A DNA stretch of 64,000 nucleotides, from assembly GCF_014193285.1 (NCBI RefSeq), contig NZ_JACHZE010000009.1:129579-193578 (forward strand). The letters are read 5' to 3'. The position numbers were made by a program, and so were the translations under genes. Source of the DNA: Atlantibacter sp. RC6. Its GTDB lineage: Bacteria; Pseudomonadota; Gammaproteobacteria; Enterobacterales; Enterobacteriaceae. This document shows positions 45,375 to 54,568 of the stretch, piece by piece (the first letter of the stretch is position 1; the number at the start of each line of letters is the position of its first letter). The notes beneath the pieces were generated by a model, which worked only from the letters and a program-made list of their open reading frames with translations, was not told the DNA's origin and did not search any database.

Positions 45375-45410
45375 CCGTTCATCGGGCTGCTTAAGCGGCC
45401 CGATGAACGG
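45375..45410 (+). other. Stabilising stem-loop after the binding-protein gene
   Basis: A perfect 13-bp stem (CCGTTCATCGGGC / GCCCGATGAACGG) with a 10-base loop lies seven bases after the stop. There is no T-run, so it likely protects the upstream message or partly ends transcription. Confidence 0.65.
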
Positions 45411-45444
45411 GAATAACGATAACTTCTTCATAGAGCCGTGAGAA

Positions 45445-46464
45445 ATGAGCAACTTATCAAACGTAGTCGCACCCGCGCAGGAAGCCATTCCTTATAAAAC
45501 CTTAGCGAATGGCTATAAGATCCCCGGTATTGGCATGGGCACCTTCGGCTCTGACCGTTTTACCGCACAACAGGTGGCAGAGGGTGTATTTCACGCCGCC
45601 GAAGCCGGTTTCCGCTTCTTTGACTGCGCTTCGGTCTACGGCAATGAAAGTATGATTGGTGAGGTCTTTGCCAGGATCATGCAAAGCGGCGTGAGCCGTT
45701 CTGAGCTGTATATCGACTCGAAAGTCTGGAATGACCAGCATGACGACGTGATCGCCTCGTGCAAAAAGTCGCTGGCGGACCTCAAACTCGACTATCTCGA
45801 TCTGTATTTAGTGCACTGGCCGTTCTCTAACTATCACGCGCCTGGCTGTAGCGTGGATTCCCGTAGCCCGGACGCGACGCCTTATTCCCACGAGCGCTTT
45901 ATGAAGACCTGGGCGCAAATGGAGCAACTGGTGGAGATGGGCCTGGTGCGAAGCATCGGCACCTCCAACATGACCATTGCCAAAATGGAACTGCTGCTGC
46001 GCGACTGCAAAATCCGCCCGGTGGTTAACGAAATGGAAATCCATCCGCATTTTCAGCAGCAGGAACTGTATGACTACCTGGTCGCCAGGGAGATCCAGCC
46101 GATCGGCTTCTGCCCGATTGGTTCGCCGATGCGTCCGGATCGCGACCGCACCGAAGACGATACTTGCGATATTGAAGATCCGGTGATTGTAGAGATTGCA
46201 AATCGCCTGGGTGTTCATCCGGCGATTGTCTGCATCAAGTGGGCGGTGCAGCGCGGCCATATCCCGATCCCGTTCTCGGTTCATAAAGATCAGATCTACG
46301 GCAACATCACCTGCATTACGCAAGACCCGTTAACCGATGAGGAGATGGCGGCGATTGCCGGTATCGATCGCAATAACCGGTTAATCAAAGGTCAGGTGTT
46401 CTTATGGGAACACGCCAAAGGTTGGGAAGACCTGTGGGATCTTGACGGCGTTATCGTCAAATAA
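45445..46464 (+). CDS. Aldo/keto reductase
   Basis: A 339-residue AKR with the catalytic tetrad visible: Asp and Tyr in FFDCASVYGNE, Lys in IDSKVWN and His in LVHWPF. NADPH-site text includes IGTSNMTI and IPIPFSVHKDQI near the end. It would reduce an aldose to the alditol (or act on a related carbonyl). In a cluster with a GatD-like polyol dehydrogenase, reduction followed by oxidation would convert an aldose to a ketose without an isomerase. The C-terminus is extended (WEHAKGWEDLWDLDGVIVK). It follows the ABC genes in one direction. Confidence 0.9.
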   Translation: MSNLSNVVAPAQEAIPYKTLANGYKIPGIGMGTFGSDRFTAQQVAEGVFHAAEAGFRFFDCASVYGNESMIGEVFARIMQSGVSRSELYIDSKVWNDQHDDVIASCKKSLADLKLDYLDLYLVHWPFSNYHAPGCSVDSRSPDATPYSHERFMKTWAQMEQLVEMGLVRSIGTSNMTIAKMELLLRDCKIRPVVNEMEIHPHFQQQELYDYLVAREIQPIGFCPIGSPMRPDRDRTEDDTCDIEDPVIVEIANRLGVHPAIVCIKWAVQRGHIPIPFSVHKDQIYGNITCITQDPLTDEEMAAIAGIDRNNRLIKGQVFLWEHAKGWEDLWDLDGVIVK

Positions 46465-46500
46465 CCCACGCGACACTGACTCTTCACCGGGGAATTGACT

Positions 46501-47988
46501 ATGTATCTGGGCATCGACTGTGGCACGCAGGGCACCAAGGTTTTACTGTGGGATGCTGAAATGGAACGGGTGGTGGCATCCAGCTACCACACCTGTGAGC
46601 TCATCAGCGATCGCCCGGGGCAAAAAGAACAGCATCCCGCCGCCTGGCTGGACGCAATAAAAAAAGGGATTCAGGCGGTTATTGCCAACGCGGCGATCGC
46701 GCCTGAGCAGATTGCGGCGATGGGCGTATCCGGACAGCAGCACGGTTTAGTGCTGCTGGATGAACAGGATGCGCTTATCCGCCCGGCAAAGTTGTGGTGC
46801 GATACCGAAACGGTGCCGGAACTGAACGCATTTTTGACGCGGTTTCACGCCGCGAAAGGCGCACCGGTGGCCCATTTCACCGGCATCCATATTCCCGTCG
46901 CGTTTACGCTCGCTAAGTTATTGTGGGTGAAAGAGCATGAGCCTGAGGCGTATCAGCGCATCGCGAAACTCTTTCTGCCCCATGAATATGTTAATTACTG
47001 GCTGACCGGTCGCTACTGCGCGGAATATGGCGATGCATCGGGCACCGGCTGGTTTGATACTTTTAACCGCCGCTGGTGCAAAGAGGTGGTGGACGCCATC
47101 GATCCGCTATTGATGGCGAAACTGCCGCCGCTGATTGAAGCTCATCAGCCCGCCGGGTTTCTTTGCGCCGCCAGCGCCGCGCTGTTGGGGCTGCCGGAAG
47201 GTATCCCGGTTTCCAGCGGCGGCGGCGACAATATGATGTCCGCCATCGGCACCGGCAATATTGAACCCGGCATTCTGACCATGAGTCTCGGCACCTCGGG
47301 CACGTTGTTTACTCACGCCGCGCAGCAAATCGAAACCCAGCAGCATCCGGATATTAACGCCTTCTGTTCCTCCTCCGGCGGCTGGTTGCCGTTGGTCAGC
47401 ACCATGAACGTGACCAACGCCATCAATGCCTTTCGCACAGTGATGGATATTCCGCTGGCGGAATTTGAAAATTATCTCATTAACAGCGAGCCGGGGGCAG
47501 GGGGGCTGTGGTGCTACCCGTGGCTGAACGGCGCGCGTCTGCCGAATCGCCCGGACGCTACCGCCAGCGTAATGGGCATCACCAGCCGCAATTTTAATAA
47601 AGCCAATTTATTGCGCAGCGTGGTGGAAGGCGTGACCTTTAAACTGTGTAAAGGCATCGAAATATTCCAGCAGTGCGGATTGCATTTCGGGCAGCTGCGG
47701 GTGATTGGCGGCGGGGCCAATAGCCGGGCCTGGTGCCAGTTAATTGCCGATATCAGCGGCATTGAGGTCATCCGCCCAACGGTAAGCGACGCTGGCGCGT
47801 TAGGCGCGGCATTACAGGCCCGTTGGTGCCATGAGAATATTCAGCAGCCAGGCGACATGATTCCGCTGCACGGGATATTACCCGCATCACTGCGCGATAT
47901 TGGGCGTGACGTTATACTGCCCTGTCCGCAGCAGCGGGCGATCTATCAGCCCATTTATGATCGCTATCATCAAAATATGCCCACATAA
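46501..47988 (+). CDS. Xylulokinase-like FGGY kinase
   Basis: A 495-residue FGGY kinase similar to XylB. The first phosphate loop GIDCGTQGTKVLLWD, the substrate motif VSGQQHGLVLLD, the catalytic-aspartate region SSGGGDNMMSAIG and the ATP loop VIGGGANSRAWCQ are visible. It would phosphorylate the ketose made by the dehydrogenase. In this locus the product would be a ketose phosphate that GatYZ might cleave, directly if C1 is phosphorylated, or after a second kinase if it is C5 or C6. A TTG at 46495 is in frame, but the ATG at 46501 has GGGGA seven bases upstream. Confidence 0.9.
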   Translation: MYLGIDCGTQGTKVLLWDAEMERVVASSYHTCELISDRPGQKEQHPAAWLDAIKKGIQAVIANAAIAPEQIAAMGVSGQQHGLVLLDEQDALIRPAKLWCDTETVPELNAFLTRFHAAKGAPVAHFTGIHIPVAFTLAKLLWVKEHEPEAYQRIAKLFLPHEYVNYWLTGRYCAEYGDASGTGWFDTFNRRWCKEVVDAIDPLLMAKLPPLIEAHQPAGFLCAASAALLGLPEGIPVSSGGGDNMMSAIGTGNIEPGILTMSLGTSGTLFTHAAQQIETQQHPDINAFCSSSGGWLPLVSTMNVTNAINAFRTVMDIPLAEFENYLINSEPGAGGLWCYPWLNGARLPNRPDATASVMGITSRNFNKANLLRSVVEGVTFKLCKGIEIFQQCGLHFGQLRVIGGGANSRAWCQLIADISGIEVIRPTVSDAGALGAALQARWCHENIQQPGDMIPLHGILPASLRDIGRDVILPCPQQRAIYQPIYDRYHQNMPT

Positions 47989-48009
47989 AAACAGCGGGGA
48001 CGCGAAACG

Positions 48010-48807
48010 ATGCATCTGGTGGAACGAAGGAATCAAATTCTGGCCGCGCTGACGGAAAAGGGCAGTGTGCAGGTGGCGCATCTGGCAAATAAGTTTGGTA
48101 TTTCCGAGGTCACTATCCGCAACGATTTACGGGAGCTGGAAACCCAGGGGCTGCTTATTCGTTTTCACGGCGGGGCGACTAATCAAATAAATAACTGGGC
48201 GCTGACCGGAAAGCCCAACGGGAATAGCGATAGTCATAACGAAGTGAAACTGGAAGACCGCGCGCTGCTCTCTGCCGATGCGAAAACCCGCATCGCCAAT
48301 GCCGCCGCGCGCCTGGTTTCCACCGGCAATAGCGTGATTATCGACAGCGGAAGTACCACCTTAAAAATTGCCCAACAATTAGCGGATGCCGCCGATTTAA
48401 TCGTCGTCACTAATAATTTACCCGCTGCGGAAGTGCTGTCGATTAATCAGCACATCACGCTGGTGCTATGCGGGGGAACGTTTCGCCATAAAACCCGTTC
48501 TTTTCACGGTATGCATGCCGAATCGGTATTAAAAGGCATCGTTGCGGATTATCTGTTTATTGGTGCCGACGGTATTGATATTGATAAAGGCATCACCACC
48601 TTTAACGAGGGTTATGCCATCAGTAAGGTTATGGCGCGAGCGGCGAAAAGAGTGGTGGCGGTACTTGATTCAACCAAATTTGGCCGGATTGGTTTTAATC
48701 CGGTATTGCCGATTAGCGATATTGACATATTAATTACTGATGATGGCATCAGCCGTGAAATAGTCACACTGCTGGAAAGCAGAAATATTGATGTGATTAT
48801 TGTTTAA
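48010..48807 (+). CDS. DeoR-family regulator (AgaR/GatR-like)
   Basis: A 265-residue DeoR repressor. The N-terminal helix-turn-helix (ERRNQILAALTEKGSVQVAHLANKFGISEVTIRNDLRELE, about 5-45) is followed by the sugar-phosphate-binding domain (SVIIDSGSTTLKIAQQL, VTNNLPAAEVL, ADYLFIGADGIDIDKGITTFNE). It probably senses a phosphorylated intermediate and represses the cluster through the TTTC boxes at 37965-38043. It lies at the end of the series, 21 bases after the kinase, and a hairpin terminator follows. The pattern resembles the end of E. coli gat and aga operons. Confidence 0.9.
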   Translation: MHLVERRNQILAALTEKGSVQVAHLANKFGISEVTIRNDLRELETQGLLIRFHGGATNQINNWALTGKPNGNSDSHNEVKLEDRALLSADAKTRIANAAARLVSTGNSVIIDSGSTTLKIAQQLADAADLIVVTNNLPAAEVLSINQHITLVLCGGTFRHKTRSFHGMHAESVLKGIVADYLFIGADGIDIDKGITTFNEGYAISKVMARAAKRVVAVLDSTKFGRIGFNPVLPISDIDILITDDGISREIVTLLESRNIDVIIV

Positions 48808-48831
48808 CGTCGCCGCGTTATTTGTCACATA

Positions 48832-48865
48832 AAAAAGCCGGTCAGTGAAAACTGTCCGGCTTTTT
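48832..48865. terminator. Bidirectional terminator between the DeoR gene and fdhF
   Basis: A 15-bp stem with one T-T mismatch (AAAAAGCCGG.CAGT / ACTG.CCGGCTTTTT) and a 4-base loop lies between convergent genes, with runs of A and T on both sides. Confidence 0.85.
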
Positions 48866-48880
48866 ATCATCAGCTAACGC

Positions 48881-51028
48881 TTAGCCCATTGCGGTTTCCC
48901 GCAGATGGCGTTTTAGCTTGTTGTACTCATTGATCACGTACTGCTCTGCCGCATGTTGATCGGCAATCGGTTCAACGCGCACCGCACAGTACTTGTACTC
49001 CGGCGTTTTGGTAATCGGGCTGAGGTTTTCCGTTACCAGCTCATTACAGGCGCCAATCCACCACTGGTAAGTCATATATACCGCGCCTTTGTTCGGGCGA
49101 TCGCTCACCTGAGCGCGGGTAATGACTTTACCTTTACGTGAATTCACCCACACCAGCGCTTCATCCTGAATGCCCAGCCGGGCGGCATCGGCGGTGTTGA
49201 TCTGGGCGTAGCCCGGTTCATCCGCCAGCGCGGCCAGCGCGGCGCAGTTGCCGGTCATGGAACGGCAGGAGTAGTGGCCCACTTCACGCACCGTCGACAA
49301 CACCATCGGGTATTCGTCATTCACGCGATCGAGCGGTGGCGCCCAGTCGCAGGTGAAGAGCTGACCCAGACCGTTGGGCGTGGAGAATTTCTCCTCGAAC
49401 AGATAGTCGGTTCCCTGATCGGCCTCGGAGACATCACGGCACGGCCACTGGATATAACCCAGCTCACCCATTTTCTCATAGGTGGCGCCGTAGAAGTCCG
49501 GGCACAGTCCGCGCAGTTCATCCCAAATCTCTTTGGTGTTGTTGTAGTGCATCGCATAGCCCATACGGGTGGCGATTTCACTGATGATCTGCCAGTCGGT
49601 TTTCAGATCCCACTTCGGTTCCACCGCTTTAAAGAAGCGCTGGAATCCGCGGTCGGCGGCGGTATATACCCCTTCATGTTCCCCCCACGAGGTGGACGGC
49701 AAAATCACATCCGCTTGCGCGGCGGTTTTGGTCATGAAGATATCCTGAACGATCACCAGATCCAGCCCTTCGAAGGCTTTGCGCACCGCTGACAGCTCGG
49801 CATCGGTTTGCAGCGGATCTTCGCCCATGATGTACGCCGCGCGCACTTCGCCATGCTCAACGCGGTGCGGCAGTTCGCTAATGCGATAACCGGTATGCGC
49901 TGGCAACTCAGCCACGCCCCAGGCTTTGGCGAACTTCTCCCGGTGTTCCGGGAACTTCACGTACTGGTAGCCCGGATAGGTATCCGGCAGCGCGCCCATA
50001 TCGCAGGCACCCTGAACGTTGTTTTGCCCACGCACCGGGTTGACGCCCACGCTCGGCTTGCCGAGGTTGCCGGTCAGCAGCGCCAGGCTGGTCAACGAGC
50101 GTACCGTTTCCACACCCTGATAGAACTGCGTCACGCCCATGCCCCACAGGATGGTGGCACGTTCGGATTTCGCGTACATCCGCGCGGCCTGGCGGATCTC
50201 ACTGGCTTTTACGCCGGTGATCTCTTCCACGGATTCCGGCGTATAGCCTTCAACGATTTTGCGATACTCTTCGAAGCCTTCAGTACGCGCCGCGACAAAC
50301 GCGTGGTCATACAGATCTTCTTCGATAATCACATGGCCCATGGCGTTTAACAGCGCGATATTCGAGCCGTTTTTTAACGCCAGGTGCATATCGGCAATAC
50401 GCGCGGTTTCGATTTTACGCGGATCGCAGACAATCACTTTCGCCCCTTTCTGTTTCGCCCGGATCACGCGGTTGGCGACGATCGGATGAGAATCAGCAGG
50501 GTTATAGCCAAACACAAACACTAAATCAGCATCTTCGATGCCAACGATGGAGTTACTCATCGCGCCATTACCGACCGACTGGTGCAGACCTGCAACCGAT
50601 GGGCCGTGTCAGACACGTGCGCAGCAATCGACGTTATTGGTTCCAATAACGGCGCGCGCGAATTTTTGCATGATGTAGTTGGTTTCGTTGCCGGTACCAC
50701 GGGACGAACCGGTGGTCATAATGGCGTCCGGACCGTATTTGGCTTTGATGGTACTGAGCTTATCGGCGACATACTTCAGCGCCTCATCCCAGGAAACGGC
50801 TTCCAGCTTCCCGCCGCGTTGGCGACGGATCATAGGCGATTTAAGGCGTGGCGTCAGGATCTGGGTGTCATTGATAAAATCCCACCCGTAATACCCTTTC
50901 AGGCATAAATCCCCCTGATTGGTCTTACCCTGCGCCGGTTCCGCCTTAACGACTTTGCCATTATCGACGACGAGGTTGATCTTGCACCCCGACGCGCAAT
51001 ACGGGCAAACCGTGACGACTTTTTTCAT
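48881..51028 (-). CDS. fdhF: Formate dehydrogenase H, selenocysteine enzyme
   Basis: A 715-residue molybdenum and [4Fe-4S] enzyme that oxidises formate for the formate hydrogenlyase. The reading frame is interrupted once, by TGA at 50611-50609 (codon 140), the selenocysteine position of E. coli FdhF; reading through it gives exactly the E. coli length. Cluster ligands C8, C11, C15 and C42 are visible (CPYCASGC and GDLCLKG), with K44 next to them. The catalytic stretch ends CARV-U-HGPSVAGLHQSVG. A hairpin just after the TGA forms a SECIS element. Automatic gene callers would split it in two. It is preceded by a sigma-54 promoter and is far from hyf in this window. Confidence 0.96.
50570..50611 (-). 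promoter_or_regulatory. SECIS element of fdhF
   Basis: The minus-strand sequence after the TGA (CACGGCCCATCGGTTGCAGG, then TCTGCACC and AGTCGG) is nearly identical to the E. coli fdhF hairpin recognised by SelB. The apical GGTTGCAGGTCTGCACC portion forms the SelB loop. Confidence 0.88.
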
Positions 51029-51089
51029 CCTGGCTCTCCAGTTAATCGTGTTCTTGCAAAACGTCTTTACCTTCTCAACGACTCTTTAA

Positions 51090-51105
51090 TGCATAATCCA
51101 TGCCA
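51090..51105 (-). promoter_or_regulatory. Sigma-54 promoter of fdhF
   Basis: On the minus strand TGGCAT-N5-ATGCA has the GG-N10-GC spacing of a -24/-12 element, about 62 bases before the fdhF start. Confidence 0.82.
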
Positions 51106-51178
51106 CAAAGATTGTTTTGTTTAATGCGTTGAAATTGATAGATAAATAAAACGGGCTGATGAGCGATGGGGAGAATTC

Positions 51179-51196
51179 GACAAAAGTGTCATGTCA
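51179..51196. promoter_or_regulatory. Candidate activator site of fdhF
   Basis: It contains GACAAAAGTGTC, a small palindrome, overlapping GTGTCATGTCA, an 11-mer also found upstream of focB at 4716-4726. It lies about 74-91 bases upstream of the fdhF sigma-54 promoter, as expected for an FhlA/HyfR enhancer. Confidence 0.45.
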
Positions 51197-51343
51197 TTAT
51201 TATCACTTTGACCCGCATCGACAGACGGCCTGACATGGCATCCTAACCCCGACGCCGACGGAGACGCTTTGATGTAGAGCGGTATCAGGGGAGGTTAAAA
51301 CCTCCCCGGGGGGATAAGTAAAAGGGAAAGGGAATGCGAAGTA

Positions 51344-51646
51344 CTAAAGATGAAAGCCCATCTGTTGCCCTGTGGGCAGTTTAATATTGATGCTTAACTC
51401 ACCGCCGAGCGCATCGACATAACGTTTGAGCGTGGAAAGCCGTAAATCATTCTGCGGTTTTTCAATTTTAGCGAGGGTGGGTTGCGAAATTCCCAGAATT
51501 TGCGCCAGTTCGGTTTGCGAAATATTCAGCGCCTCCCGTAACGCATTCAGGGCAATTTCATGACGAATAATGTCCGCTTTCTCGAGGATGCGCCGTTGGC
51601 TTTCCTGGCTCTCTTTAGCCATGAGTTGTTTAAGTGTGGACATCAT
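51344..51646 (-). CDS. HigA-like antitoxin (XRE helix-turn-helix)
   Basis: A 100-residue DNA-binding antitoxin. The helix-turn-helix ISQTELAQILGISQPTLAKIEKPQNDLRLSTLKRYVDALG spans about residues 42-82. An N-terminal helical segment (MAKESQESQRRILEKADIIRHEIALNALREAL) probably binds the toxin. It neutralises the toxin and represses the operon. The start overlaps the toxin stop; two adjacent ATG codons (51646 and 51643) share one AGGAG. The order toxin then antitoxin is that of higBA systems. Confidence 0.85.
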   Translation of the reverse strand: MMSTLKQLMAKESQESQRRILEKADIIRHEIALNALREALNISQTELAQILGISQPTLAKIEKPQNDLRLSTLKRYVDALGGELSINIKLPTGQQMGFHL

Positions 51647-51995
51647 TTTTCTCCTCTTGCGATAGATAACGACGATATTCCGCTTCGGCCTGGCGGATCA
51701 TCGTTTTGTAAAAAAGCTTTTCGTTCACGCCTGTTTTATCGCCAGCGCAAAGTACGACGGCGCGGCGCAGTGGATCGAAAGCAAAAAACGCACGAACAGG
51801 ATTTCCTTCATGTTGAATACGTAGCTCCTTCAGATTCGGGAAAATGGAACCATGAAGCGTATCGACATAAGGGCGTCCCAAATGGGGACCAAACTCCTCA
51901 AGAATATGCATTGCTGCCAGTACATCTTCACGTAATCCCTGGTTCTGTGCGAACAACCACTGATCAAAAACATCGGTAGTGATGACTTCCCACAT
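51630..51995 (-). CDS. HigB/Gp49-like toxin
   Basis: A 121-residue protein of the RelE/HigB or phage Gp49-like group, which usually cleaves mRNA on the ribosome. Family text includes LEEFGPHLGRPYVDTLHGSIFPNLKELRIQHEGNPVRAFFAFDPLRRAVVLCAGDKTG, with the conserved basic residues R and K of the active fold. A six-codon longer frame exists, but the ATG at 51995 has GGAG seven bases before it. It is followed by the overlapping antitoxin gene, and a perfect inverted repeat upstream is the likely operator. Confidence 0.85.
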   Translation of the reverse strand: MWEVITTDVFDQWLFAQNQGLREDVLAAMHILEEFGPHLGRPYVDTLHGSIFPNLKELRIQHEGNPVRAFFAFDPLRRAVVLCAGDKTGVNEKLFYKTMIRQAEAEYRRYLSQEEKNDVHT

Positions 51996-52015
51996 GGTGC
52001 CACTCCATAGCAAAT

Positions 52016-52038
52016 AAGCTATAGCAAAGTTATAGCTT
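52016..52038. promoter_or_regulatory. Operator of the HigBA-like operon
   Basis: Arms AAGCTATA and TATAGCTT flank a 7-base spacer, 21 bases upstream of the toxin start. A related partial copy (GGCTATGGC) follows. It is the expected antitoxin binding site. Confidence 0.65.
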
Positions 52039-52116
52039 TTTGGCTATGGCTACTATGCGCAAATTTCTGACTTTTTTACTACTGTTGTCAGGTATAGCGA
52101 TGTTAACTCACCGCCG

Positions 52117-52977
52117 TCACGCGCTAATCAAACGCGGCCTCGACGCGGGCGCAGCATTATCGCTAACCAGCGTGAGTCCCGGCCCGCGCGGTTCGCGGCG
52201 GATGGGGAAGGCAGGCAGCACGGCGCGTTGCAGCGCCTGGCCTGGGGCGCTGGCAAACGCCATTGGCGTGGTCACCGGCAGGGTTTCGACAATTTCGCCG
52301 CTATCCATCACCAGTACCCGCTGGCAAAAGCGCTCCACCAGACGCAAATCGTGGGTGATAAACAGGCAGGCGGTGTGGTACTGCTGCTGGAGGTTTTTCA
52401 GTAGCTGAATGATGTTCGCCTGCAGCACCAAATCCAGATTCGACACCGCTTCGTCGAGAATTAACAGCTTCGGCTCGACAATCATCGCTCGGGCGAGGCA
52501 CACCCGTTGAAGCTGGCCGCCGCTCAGCTGCGGTGGGCGTTTATCCAGTAAACCGGCGTCCAGTTCGGTCGCCGCCATCACCCGCGCAATGCGTTCATTT
52601 TGCTGTGCGCCAGAGAGTTTCAATAAGTGCCGCAGCGGTTCACGGATAATTTCGCTCACCGTGCGGCGCGGGTTGGCGGCGCTGATGGCGTCCTGAAACA
52701 CCATCTGGATTTCGCGGCGAAAAGCGCGCATCTCGTCGCCTTTCAGCGTGGAAAGGGGCTTGTTACGCCAGCAAATATCGCCCGCGCTCGGGGATTCCAG
52801 GCCAATAAGCAGACGCGCCAGGGTGCTTTTCCCGCAGCCGCTACTGCCCAGCAGCGCTACGCTTTCACCTTCGCTAATCGCCAGCGAAATACCGGTCAGC
52901 ACCTGATGATGGTGTGCGCCGGTCAGCCCCATCCGCCCGTAGCGGTGCGAAACGTTCGAAACCGATAACAGTGCCAT
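52117..52977 (-). CDS. nikE: Nickel ABC transporter ATPase NikE
   Basis: A 286-residue ATPase, longer than the E. coli NikE of 268 by a tail (RREPRGPGLTLVSDNAAPASRPRLISA). Walker A GSSGCGKST, the signature LSGGQLQRVCLARA and Walker B LLILDEAVS are visible. With NikD it powers nickel import. The ATG at 52977 overlaps the nikD stop (TGATG); a GTG at 52980 is an alternative. In E. coli nikR follows here, but in this window the next genes are the toxin-antitoxin pair. Confidence 0.92.
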   Translation of the reverse strand: MALLSVSNVSHRYGRMGLTGAHHHQVLTGISLAISEGESVALLGSSGCGKSTLARLLIGLESPSAGDICWRNKPLSTLKGDEMRAFRREIQMVFQDAISAANPRRTVSEIIREPLRHLLKLSGAQQNERIARVMAATELDAGLLDKRPPQLSGGQLQRVCLARAMIVEPKLLILDEAVSNLDLVLQANIIQLLKNLQQQYHTACLFITHDLRLVERFCQRVLVMDSGEIVETLPVTTPMAFASAPGQALQRAVLPAFPIRREPRGPGLTLVSDNAAPASRPRLISA

Positions 52978-53735
52978 CACGCTAACTCCATGCCATACAG
53001 CGCCAGATGCGCCGATACCAGATTGCGGGTCACCGGGTGCTGCGGCGCGCGAAACAGCGTTTGTACGTCGCCCCGTTCGACAATTTTGCCGTTTTCCATC
53101 ACCGCCACTTCGTCAGCCAGCCGCGCCACCACGCCCATATCATGGGTGACCAGCAACATGCCAGGCGCGCGCTGGCGCATCTGATCCTCCAGCAGTTCCA
53201 GAATGCGCGCCTGCGCCAGCGCGTCGAGATCGGTCGTCGGTTCGTCGGCGATAATAAACGGCGCATCGCTCAGCACCGCCAGGGCAATCATCATGCGCTG
53301 GAGCATCCCGCCGCTCATCTCAAACGGGTAGAGCTCCAGCACCCGCTCGGCCTCTTCCAGCCCAACGGACGCCAGCGTGGCGATAAGCACGGCGTCATCC
53401 AGGCTTTTGCCCAGCGCCCGGCAGGTTTCTCTGGCGTGAGTCGCCATGGTGAACAGCGGATTAAAGGCGCTGCGCGGGTTCTGCATGATGGTCGCCACCT
53501 GCCTGCCACGCAGCGATTGCGGGGTTACGGTCTGCCCATTCAGCGCCAGCTCGCCCGCGGTTTGCCGCACCCCGGCGGGCAGTACGCCCAGCGCGGCGGC
53601 ACAGGTGAGGGATTTCCCGCTGCCGCTGCCGCCGACCAGCGCCAGCACGCGCCCCGAGCGCAGCGTCAGCGACACGCCCTGCACCAGCGGGCGCTCTGCT
53701 GCCAGCGTAATGTTGTGCAATTCAAGTTGTGACAT
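52977..53735 (-). CDS. nikD: Nickel ABC transporter ATPase NikD
   Basis: A 252-residue ATPase (E. coli 254) with Walker A GGSGSGKS, the signature [14 protein letters not shown] and Walker [13 protein letters not shown]. It pairs with NikE to couple ATP hydrolysis to nickel uptake. The ATG overlaps the nikC stop (ATGA), and the stop overlaps the nikE start, so translation of the whole operon is coupled. Confidence 0.94.
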   Translation of the reverse strand: MSQLELHNITLAAERPLVQGVSLTLRSGRVLALVGGSGSGKSLTCAAALGVLPAGVRQTAGELALNGQTVTPQSLRGRQVATIMQNPRSAFNPLFTMATHARETCRALGKSLDDAVLIATLASVGLEEAERVLELYPFEMSGGMLQRMMIALAVLSDAPFIIADEPTTDLDALAQARILELLEDQMRQRAPGMLLVTHDMGVVARLADEVAVMENGKIVERGDVQTLFRAPQHPVTRNLVSAHLALYGMELA

Positions 53736-54568
53736 CAGTGGCTATGCTCCATGGCAAGATGCGGATCCAGTTGGTCACGCAGCGCGTCGCCCAGCAGGTT
53801 AAAGGTCATCACGCTGATAAACAGCGCCAGGCCCGGCCAGAACATCTGCATCGGTTGGGTCCAGATATACTGGCGCGCGTCGTTGATCATCACGCCCCAT
53901 TCCGGCGTGGGTGCGCTGACGCCCAGCCCAAGGAACGACATGCCCGCCACGTGCAACATCATATGGCCGATATCCAGCGTCGCCAGCACCAGCAGCGAGG
54001 GCATCACCGCGCCAGCGAGATGATCAAAGAAGAGATGCCAGCGGTTAGCGCCGCTCATCCGGGCCGCCAGCACGAATTCCCGATGGCGCAGCGAAATCAC
54101 GATGCTGCGCACCATGCGCGCATACCAGGCCCAGTGGGAGAGGGCGATGGCGAGGATCACGTTCACCAGTCCGGTGCCCAGCACGCCCACCATAAAAAAC
54201 GACAGAATCGAGGTGGGGAAGGTCATAAACATATCGGTGGTACGCATCATCAACTGGTCGGCACGCCCCCCCATCAGCCCGGCGCTGCCGCCTATCACCA
54301 GCCCCAGGGTCAACACTAATAACAGGCAGGCCAGCACCGATCCCAGCGACACGCGCGTCGCCGCCAGCAGGCGAGAGAAAATATCGCGCCCCAGATGGTC
54401 GGTGCCCAGCCAGTGGGTGCCATCCGGCGGCAGCAGACGCTGCGGCAAATCTATCGCCAGCGGATCGAACGGCAGCCACCACTGGCTGGTCAGGGCGATG
54501 GTCATCAACAACGCCAGAGAGAGCAGCGCCAGGCGCACCGGCCAGCGCGCCATACGGAAAAAATTCAC
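53735..54568 (-). CDS. nikC: Nickel ABC transporter permease NikC
   Basis: A 277-residue permease, the exact E. coli NikC length. The N-terminal region ([12 protein letters not shown]...[11 protein letters not shown]) and the EAA-type loop ([27 protein letters not shown]) match. A GTG at 54568 is used as start because it overlaps the nikB stop (GTGA) and AGGAG lies eight bases before it. The long upstream frame lies inside nikB and is discarded. Confidence 0.94.
   Translation of the reverse strand: MNFFRMARWPVRLALLSLALLMTIALTSQWWLPFDPLAIDLPQRLLPPDGTHWLGTDHLGRDIFSRLLAATRVSLGSVLACLLLVLTLGLVIGGSAGLMGGRADQLMMRTTDMFMTFPTSILSFFMVGVLGTGLVNVILAIALSHWAWYARMVRSIVISLRHREFVLAARMSGANRWHLFFDHLAGAVMPSLLVLATLDIGHMMLHVAGMSFLGLGVSAPTPEWGVMINDARQYIWTQPMQMFWPGLALFISVMTFNLLGDALRDQLDPHLAMEHSH

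Larger units (their letters stand above)
51029..51343. promoter_or_regulatory. fdhF upstream region
   Basis: These 315 bases between fdhF and the antitoxin gene contain no gene. They hold the fdhF sigma-54 promoter, the shared motif and a hairpin (51288-51307, GGGGAGGTT / AACCTCCCC) just after the antitoxin stop. Confidence 0.65.

Noticed and set aside
53729..54319. 196-codon frame antisense to nikC
   Set aside because: His- and Gln-rich composition marks it as the reverse of a permease gene; nikC itself is certain.
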